Source of the DNA: Budorcas taxicolor
Lineage: Eukaryota; Chordata; Mammalia; Artiodactyla; Bovidae
Direction: 5' to 3'
DNA: 64,000 nt
NCBI RefSeq assembly: GCF_023091745.1
Contig: NC_068910.1
Span: 48,781,272 to 48,845,271 of the forward strand
Shown: piece after piece, positions 56,983 to 64,000 of the stretch
How positions within the stretch are numbered: the stretch's first letter is position 1
Layout: each line of letters opens with the position of its first letter
Made by a program: the position numbers and the translations under genes
The notes under the pieces: model-generated
What the model was told of the DNA's origin: nothing
Database searches by the model: none
Seen by the model: only the letters and a program-made list of their open reading frames with translations

Positions 56983-57359
56983 CTCATTCTCTACGGACAA
57001 GGGCCTGCCTTCGGGATAGACCCAGCCCGCCTCGCAAAGCTGCGTCTCACTGAAGCTGTGGCTGAGGATGTACTCCAGGCTGGCACCGTCGGGGGCAGCT
57101 GGAACAAGAGGCAGGGCTCGGGACTGCCTGCAGCATCCAGGGGCAAGCCCAGGGCCAGCTGCTCAGCCGCGCTCAGGTTCAGAGTCTGGTTCCTGACACA
57201 GGTCACTGAACAATAGTGGGCCTCGTCCAGGACCATGAAGACCTGGGTGAACATGTAGAAGGCGGTCAGGAAGCTGGGCACACTCAGCAGTATCAGCAGC
57301 TGCACCTGGAAGTGACCAAAGCTGCCCAGTTCAGCCAAGACCTGGGCAAAGGGAGCCAT
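56983..57359 (-). pseudogene. SLC22A13: SLC22A13 exon 1 remnant, 1-nt deletion
   Basis: ATG at 57359 in an ACCATGG context begins MAPFAQVLAELGSFGHFQVQ. The exon is 377 nt to donor GAG|GTAAGG, against 378 expected. The frame slips near 57084-57090: before it reads CLLFQLPPT, after it the frame with ASLEYILSHSFSETQLCEAG fits the family. The unshifted frame stops at TAG 56993-56991. Confidence 0.93.
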
Positions 57360-57435
57360 GGTCACTGGGCACCAGCTCCTTAGCTGGGGCTACCAGCTAG
57401 CTTTGCAGCTCGCTTGGGGTAATGGTGGCAGCTGT

Positions 57436-57448
57436 GTTAATGTTTAAT
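57436..57448 (+). promoter_or_regulatory. HNF1-like site upstream of SLC22A13
   Basis: GTTAATGTTTAAT, 77-90 bp upstream of the SLC22A13 ATG, matches 10 of 12 defined positions of the palindromic HNF1 consensus. HNF1A is an established driver of several proximal-tubule SLC22 genes. Binding here is inferred. Confidence 0.4.
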
Positions 57449-57459
57449 CCAGCCTTGTG

Positions 57460-59740
57460 TGGCTCCACCTGTCACACCTCTGCTCCTGAGCTCAGGTCTA
57501 GGAATGACAGAATATGATGAAAAAACAGTCCACTCTGGCTTGGAGGATCTGAGGATGTTTGACGGACTGTGGGACAAGGCAATACCGAAGGAACTTCTCA
57601 GGCCTAGCACACAGCAGCGCGCTCTAGTCAGATATTTCATGGTGTGCAAGGACCACACTCCTTCTAGCTGCACCATCCTCTACAACTCACTCCAGTGCAA
57701 ACCCCTCCCATTGTGAAAGAATCCAAATTCTGAGCGTAATTTCAACGCTGCCGGGCAGTTGCTACTCTACTTGACAGAGGGGGACATGGCAGTAGAGCAG
57801 CAAGGACCAGACTGCATGTTAACTCGGCCAGGAGTACAACCACCCTGGTCTCATGACCCTGACCTTACTGTCTCCTGCAGGGTCCCTAGCACGTGGTGGT
57901 ATGCAACACCAGTCATCCCAAGGGTAACAGTAAGGCCAGGAGACCCACCAAGGGCACACATGCCTTTCCCTTCAGCAGCACAGCTAACACGTGCATCTTC
58001 ATCTCTACCTAATCAAGGAAGAAACCATTAACACCTTCCCACAATAAAAAACAAATGCAGGCGGCCCCAGAGTAGCCCCAACCACCCCAGGCAATCTTGG
58101 TGAGCATCAAAGGACAAAGCCCCACCCCAGTTGGGGAGCCCCCATCTGGGGGTCATTCCTATAACCTTGCTGGAGTCTAGGTTAGGACGGGGCACAGCAT
58201 AGGAGGTGGCAGGTCAGGATTCTTATAGGAACCTCTCACAGATGAATGGCCCCATCTCTTTTCTACCCTGGGGGTCTTACTGCAGGTAGACCCTGGGCTT
58301 GGAAGGCATCTAATTATGGGAGGATCAGAATGATGGGGCAAAATAGACCATTAGGGGAAAATACATGCTTGGGTGTCATACTCACATTCACCTATTTGTT
58401 TGTGTAGCCCTTGGAAAGTCTGTTTTAAATTATTTTAAGAAAAGAGATGAGCAGAGGTGCAGGGGTAAAGAGAATGTGAGGCAGTAAGGTTGTGCAGAGC
58501 ACCCCTGGCTATAATGTGCCCGTACCTGTGGCCTGTGATTCAGTCCGTATGAAGGGAGGGTCCAGGCAGGGCAGATGCTGGAGGGCAGAGGCAAGCGTCC
58601 ACAACCCTGCATAAGAGGACACGTCTCTCTGCCCCCTCCTCCACCCTAAACTTCCCGCCAGGCTCCCCACTGTCGCCAGCCCCACCTCTTGCTTCCTCAC
58701 CTAGCTCCCTTGCAAGTTCTTGTCCTCAGCACAGCCTTGAATGAACTGCCAAGAAAGCAGATGCTACCAGCTGCCACTACTCACTTCGGGGCTCAGCCTT
58801 TGTGGGGGAAACTGAGGTGGAGATAGGAGCAGCCTGTGCTCAGTCATCATCTCTTCTGTCTGATCAGGGAAAGGATTTTGTGGTCCTTTCAGCTCTAAGG
58901 CTCCAAAGGGACTGGGGTTAGGAGGTAGCAGTTTGGGCTCCACCAGTGATTCATTGTGATCCGCCGTCTGCCCCTTCTAGCCCTCTGGCCTCAATTTCCG
59001 CATTTGTGTAAAAGGAAAGCTCGAACTAGATGGTCTCTAAGGAGTGTTCCATTTCCTAGTGTAGGATTCTAAACTAGAGACAGATAGATGATGAGATGAG
59101 GATGCTCTGACACAAGAGTGAGATTCAACCAAAGACCTTCCACAGTTATAACTACAGGTCCCCAAACTCTATCGGTTTCACTGCACTCCCAGTTCCCCCA
59201 GTTCTAAGTTTTTGATTACATTACTTATTCTCTTAACCCTGCCCCTCTCCCACCCCAGTCTGCCAAAGGCTCCCCACGATGCTTCAAAGCCCACAGCTGG
59301 GAGTCCTCCCAGGAACACTGTAGCCCCAGGGACCTGTGGTCTCGCTGACCTGGGAGGATGAGCTCCCAGATAGCACATGTGCCGCTCTCTGGCGTCTCCA
59401 GCAGTCTGGCCACCCTCACTGTCTTCTGGGAGGCTGTGGAGTAGGACAGGACTGCTTCTAGCCCTTACGGGAGAACCTGCAGCCTGTCTCTCTCCTCTTC
59501 CTCTCCTTGCATCTGTCTTCAGTCAATGGCACTGCTAAGACCAGAGAGAAGAGCGTTCTGATCACTGGAGTAGCGTAACTTGAACGGATACACAGTCATT
59601 GGCAATCATCTGCCCGTGGGGAAGAGGGTGGTGTTTGTACATATGGTGCAGGAGGGGAAAATACTCCCCAGACATCACCGATAGGGATGCACTGGAGGGT
59701 GTCTCAAATCTCTTCCAAATTAGAGAATGATTCTGAATAT
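57460..59740. other. Intergenic between SLC22A13 and OXSR1
   Basis: Unassigned, mostly single-copy-looking sequence. A MIR-like segment is likely near 58930-59070 (TCTGGCCTCAATTTCCGCAT). Confidence 0.45.
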
Positions 59741-59741
59741 T

Positions 59742-59876
59742 TACTTGGCTGTGCCATGTCTTGCAGCACACAGCTTTGGTTGCAGCATGTGGGATCTAGG
59801 TCCCTGACCAGGGATGGAACCTGGGCCCCTTGCATTAGGAGCTCAGAGTTTTAGCCACTGGACCACCAGGGAAGTG
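59742..59876 (-). mobile_element. CHR-type SINE, reversed
   Basis: TACTTGGCTGTGCCATGTCT, CCTGACCAGGGATGGAACCT, CACTGGACCACCAGGGAAGT. Confidence 0.9.
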
Positions 59877-60249
59877 CTAAGAACGACTCTAGTAAATAAA
59901 AACATGTGGTAGGAGTTCTGGTTTCCTGTCCAGGATGTAAACAGCTTAGAGTTGTCACTTTGTTTCTGGTAGAAAGCTGGACAAACTGAAAAATCAACAA
60001 TTCTTTTTAGATCCATCAGAGATGAGGTCACAGGGCAAACTGCTATCCCTCAAATTGGAGCCAGAAAGTTAAATACAGAGAATTATAACTTCTTGGAGCA
60101 GAAATCCACAAACTCAGACTCCACAAGAATCAGCACCAAAGTAAGAAAATCTGACTGTAATTGACAGACTGCTTGGAGGCTCAGGGCAGTAAGTCTGAGG
60201 ACAGTCAACACAGTATTTGAGAACAGAGATGCAGGACTGAGAACATCTG

Positions 60250-61560
60250 ACTTCACTGTGTGGTACTGGCAAAAGATCACACACATAGACCAGCAGAACA
60301 GACAGCCCAGAAAAAACAGATTCAACAGATCTTTGACAAAAGATCCCTGGCAATACAATGGAGTAAAGACGGTCTCTTCAACAAACGCTGCTGGGACACC
60401 TAGACACAATACAGTGAGTTTGTTTTCTAGTACGAAAGTTGTATTTATATTATAGTCTCTTAAGTGTGCAATAGTGTTCTAAAAAAAATATACATACCTT
60501 TATTCAAAAGTACTTTAGGGACTTCCCTAGTGGTCCAGTGGTTAAGTCTTTGCCTTCCAATGCAAGGGGTGTGGGTTTGATCCCTGGTCAGGAAGGTTTA
60601 AGATCTCACATGCCCTGAGGCCAAAAAAAAAAAAAAAATCCAAAACCTAAAACAGAAGCTATATTGCAACAAATTCAATAAAGACTTTTAAAAAATGATC
60701 CTCATAAAAAAAAAAAATCTTAAAAAAAAGTGGGCAAAAGACCTAACAGACACCTCATCGAAGAGTATTCACAGATGGCAAAGGGGCATAGATACTCAAC
60801 ACAGTCATCAGGGAATCAGAAATGAAAGCGAGACACCACCACACATCTAGTGGAATGGCCCAAACCCCAAACTGTGAAAACGTCCAGTGCCTGTGAGCAC
60901 GCGCACCAAAAGCGACTCTGTCACTGGTGGGAACGCAAAACGCCATAGCCGCCTGGGATGGTAGGCGGTTTCCTAGAAAAAGACTCCTTTTACCATAAAA
61001 TCCACCAGGGGGCTCCTTGGTACTTCCTCAACCGAGCTGAAACTCATATACACATATTAACAAAAACATGCACAAAGGTGCTTAGTGCAGTTTTACTCAT
61101 AACTGTCAAAACTTGCACAGAGCAAGTGAATGGCTTAATAAACCGTGGTATATCCAGACATGGAATACTAGTCAGCACTGAAAGGAAATGAGCCATCAAA
61201 CCACAAAAAGGCATGGAGAGGCCTTAAATGCATATAACTGTGTGAAAAAAACCTGTTCTGAAGAGGCTGCATACTTGTAGGACAGGAAGACTATTCTCTG
61301 TGAGATCATAACGATGGGTACATATTATCCATTTGTCCAAACCCATAAAATACACAACAGCAAGAGAACTGGAAGGTATACTATGGATTTTGGGTGATAA
61401 CGAAGAGCCAACGTAAGCTTACCAATTCAACACATGTACCACTCTGCGGCAGGATGCTGACAGTGGGAGAGGCTGTGCCTGCATGGGGCCACGGGGTATA
61501 TGGAAATGCTGTATAATTTCTGCTCAGTTTTTCTGTGAAATTAAACTACTCTGAAAGAGA
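60250..61560 (+). mobile_element. Old L1 3' ORF2 and UTR, split by CHR SINE
   Basis: CACATAGACCAGCAGAACAG at 60278, then after the SINE GTGGGCAAAAGACCTAACAG and GGTATATCCAGACATGGAAT. Diverged, no intact frame. Confidence 0.75.
60517..60635 (+). mobile_element. CHR-type SINE
   Basis: GGGACTTCCCTAGTGGTCCA, GGTTTGATCCCTGGTCAGGA, tail of A. Within the L1 at 60250-61560. Confidence 0.9.
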
Positions 61561-61569
61561 AAAGTCTAC

Positions 61570-62279
61570 TTTAAAAAAACAAAACTACAAAACGTGTAGG
61601 GTAGGTGAGCTGATCCACAGGAGGAATCCATGAACTGTGGTGCTGAGCATTGCTAACACGGGTAGGCAGAGGTGAGGAACCTGGCTTCTGGACAAGACCT
61701 GATCCTGCTAAAGATGATGGGCAAGTGGAGAGGCTTTGTTTACTCTTGCCCCTGCCCTGACCCCCACATACACCATGGTCACTTCTGAGTAGTCAGCACC
61801 TCCTCCTCTGTATCCACAACCCGTTTACCTTAAAAGGAAATTCAATCAGCTGTGATACCATCAATTCCCAAGGTCCCAGGACCTGAGCCCTGAATTACCA
61901 GGACCTACCCCAAAGCAGTCCTGTCAAGGCTCAAACACCACCTCTGGGGCAGGAGTTACTTACCCAGCAGGCGAAGAAGGGCTGAGAAATGGGAACAAGT
62001 TCAGCCTTGCTCTGAACTTTCCAAAAGGGACTCCCAAGGACTTGAATCTGGTATTTTTAGCTTGCCCAATAAGCATGGGCAGAGGTAAACAGAAAAGGTC
62101 AAAGAGAGGAGTTCTTTATGCCACCCTAACAAATTTCCCTGAGCAGATCGCTCTCTCTGGGGATTTCAGCTTCCCTACTTGTACAATGGCTTTACGTTGT
62201 TTATTAATACACCTTTTCACTTCCTGCTGCTCCCATCAACAGTCACCAAAGTGAAGCATCCTTACACCACCACAGACAA
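61570..62279. other. Intergenic, immediately downstream of putative OXSR1 3' end
   Basis: I see no feature I can name in this stretch. Confidence 0.4.
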
Positions 62280-62292
62280 TTTATTCTTTATT
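62280..62292 (-). terminator. Two adjacent AATAAA poly(A) signals (putative OXSR1)
   Basis: The plus strand reads TTTATT at 62280-62285 and again at 62287-62292, giving AATAAAGAATAAA on the minus strand. The strand and position fit the 3' end of OXSR1, the next gene in conserved order. Confidence 0.6.
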
Positions 62293-64000
62293 GATTAAAA
62301 ATGAATGAAACATGCAGCAAAGTACAAAGTCCAAAAAAAAAGGGGGGGGGGAGGGGAAGTCAAATATTTTACATCTTCCATAATCTAGCATATGTCATAA
62401 GGAGGAACCTCCATTTATTGATACACCATTATTCTGTCCTCCAGATTATTAAGAGTGTCAGCTGGCTCTAGGATTTGGTTCACAACTTAAGCAAAAAATC
62501 CCAAACAAATCCATGAATCATTTAGAAAGACCATACGTTTTACAAATAGCATTGGCACATGTTACCTTGTGCTAAGTTAGTCCCTACCCCAGGACCCAGG
62601 AGATCCTAGGGATCTAGGGAGAGAGGTGTATCCTGGACCGCCACTCCCAGGAAGGAGCGAGACTGCTCACTAGGTCCCGTGCTGTCTCACCGGCGAAGTT
62701 TCTGTTCACTCATTTCTTTTCAGCATCACTGCGCATGCCAGCAAAGGGAGTCCACCATACATCATGCAGAGGAACTTACACGTCCTGGGGCTTGGTGTCT
62801 GGCTCCTAACTCCCAGCAGGGCAAAAGAGGAATGGAAAAGAAAGAGAAAGCCCCAGCCCACTTCAGTTCAAAGGTCATGCCTGTCCCACTGTAGCTCACA
62901 GGTAATGGCCAGCAGGAGAAACTGAACAAGGAGATGGGCTGCTGCTTACTTCCAGCCTGGGCTTTTGATCACCTCCAAATAAAACTAGAATAGAGTGATG
63001 CCACTACCCTCTGGATTCAGAAATAAGCAGACTATGAAGGGCTTACTTGAAACGAAAATACAGACTCTAAGGTAAGCCCTAGTCTTGTGCCAAAGGGGAC
63101 ACTACATCTTTTCCATAAACTTTTTCCTACCTTCCTGTCCTTTCCCCCTCAACTCTCTTCTAAGAAAAGAAAAAAGAAAAGCTAAGTATCTGTCCATCAA
63201 GCTGATCAATCTTCTGTCTCCAGGCTCAACAGGCTCCCTCCTTTCACCAATCCTGCCAGGACTCTGGCATCTGATCCTCTGATCTACTTTCTTCTCAACC
63301 CTCTCACCCCAAACCATCCCCTCCCTTCCTCTCCAACACCCACCCCTTTCCCAACATGCCTTTGTATCCAGGGCCAGTGAAGAAAGCCCAAGGTTAAAAC
63401 TACGAGCTCAGAATGAAATTAAAACTGTAACAAGTTAGTTGTGGGGAAAGCTTTCAGAGGTGCTCCAAAATAAAACTAGGTAAAGCAATCTTGTTATTCA
63501 CAGACCAACAAAGATAGAAAGGGATCAACTGATTCTGTAAGAGGCAGCTCTCCTCTTTCCATGGGGTCAAAGCCCATGTTTTTGTGTTGTTTTAAGGCCA
63601 GATTGAGGATCTCTTTCATTTGTAAAACTTGTTAGGGATAATCTGCAGTTAGATAAAGGCTGACTGTGAAACAGTAGGAAAAAAAAAATCAACCCCACTG
63701 GTGATTCACATATTGCATTACGAGTGCTCTTTTTTAAACCTAAAGAATAATTTATATTATTTCTGTAGAAAATCAAATGAACACTGTCTACTCATAAATC
63801 CTAAAAGTCACGGCACATGTGGTTTCACGTTCCATCTTGGGTCAGGTTCAGCACACAGAAGTGCGGAGCCCCTCCTAAGGGTCAGTGCAGGAGAGGGGTC
63901 AGAAGGCAGGCCTCTTTGGCCTAGGGCAAGTCTCCTTTATTGCTGTAGAAATCTCAGCCTTGCATTTCCTCATGACTCGGAGGCCAGGCAAATTGATTTT
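62286..64000 (-). other. OXSR1: Putative OXSR1 3' UTR (partial)
   Basis: About 1.7 kb with no SINE, LINE or long open frame, upstream on the minus strand of the paired AATAAA. Further AATAAA words occur on the minus strand (for example near 62412 and 63937) and could be alternative poly(A) signals. OXSR1, an STE20-type kinase that phosphorylates cation-chloride cotransporters, is expected here from conserved order, and its message has a long 3' UTR. No coding sequence is present to confirm it. Confidence 0.5.

Larger units (their letters stand above)
49460..57359 (-). pseudogene. SLC22A13: SLC22A13 (OAT10/ORCTL3) unitary pseudogene
   Basis: Where functional, SLC22A13 is a 12-helix exchanger for urate, nicotinate and other organic anions in apical membranes of kidney and gut. 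All nine exons are found in order on the minus strand with clear identity to the human protein (for example SFELYMVLCFSVATAVAG, ALPESARWLL, DLPVVVTVLALVGKFALV). The gene cannot encode a transporter. Exon 1 has a 1-nt deletion near codon 92. Exon 2 has lost both splice sites and 6 nt. Exon 6 has a 1-nt deletion leading to TGA. Exon 7 has an 86-bp BovB insertion, a 9-nt loss, a TAG and a donor GT changed to AT. Exon 9 has a 2-nt deletion. Exons 3, 5 and 8 stay open. It lies in tandem with intact SLC22A14, a paralogue with matching exon lengths (155 and 121 nt). No intact second copy is visible in the window. Confidence 0.94.

Noticed and set aside
49460..57359. Frameshifts in SLC22A13 as sequencing error
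   Set aside because: Single-base indels could be errors, but the BovB insertion, the TAG and three lost splice dinucleotides are independent substitutions or insertions, and the adjacent SLC22A14 shows none.
57360..57365. Two extra codons ahead of the SLC22A13 ATG
   Set aside because: The first would be GTG, not ATG. ACCATGG at 57359 is the natural start.

Overview
This window is nuclear DNA from a ruminant, most likely a bovid. Cattle fits, but sheep, goat or buffalo cannot be excluded from sequence alone. It is dense with pecoran repeats: BovB LINEs ending in (CTGAA)n tails, Bov-tA and Bov-A2 SINEs, tRNA-Glu-derived CHR-type SINEs and bovine-type L1 3' ends. Its genes have mammalian intron-exon structure. 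Gene content and order match human 3p22 (OXSR1, SLC22A13, SLC22A14, XYLB), here with every gene on the minus strand.

Layout from left to right. Positions 890-11086 hold the first seven coding exons of XYLB (xylulokinase, codons 1-191), with its CpG-island promoter near 10.8-11.3 kb. The remaining exons lie off the left edge. Positions 11.3-21.4 kb are repeat-rich intergenic DNA. Positions 21417-33297 hold a complete SLC22A14: ten coding exons, every splice site usable, 646 codons. Positions 33.3-49.4 kb are an intergenic nest of BovB, L1 and SINE copies. Positions 49460-57359 hold SLC22A13 (OAT10/ORCTL3), readable exon by exon but clearly dead. Positions 57.4-62.3 kb are intergenic. From 62280 to the right edge the DNA looks like the 3' UTR of OXSR1, judged from synteny and paired AATAAA signals.

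The main result is that SLC22A13 is a unitary pseudogene here. I rebuilt its nine exons and found frameshifts in exons 1, 6 and 9, loss of both splice sites of exon 2, a nonsense codon in exon 7, loss of the exon 7 donor, and an 86-bp truncated BovB insertion inside exon 7 flanked by a 9-bp target-site duplication. Exons 3, 5 and 8 remain open with normal splice sites, so the decay is not very ancient. The tandem paralogue SLC22A14, with several matching exon lengths, is intact over the same stretch, which argues against poor sequence quality. SLC22A13 is known as a renal and intestinal exchanger of urate, nicotinate and related anions, so its loss bears on purine, niacin and orotate handling in ruminants.

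Secondary points are a longer acidic C-terminal tail on SLC22A14, a BovB copy with its 5' part inverted in the manner of twin priming, precisely datable nested insertions with perfect target-site duplications, an HNF1-like site upstream of the dead SLC22A13 start codon, and a GGCAG-rich degenerate tract in its first intron.
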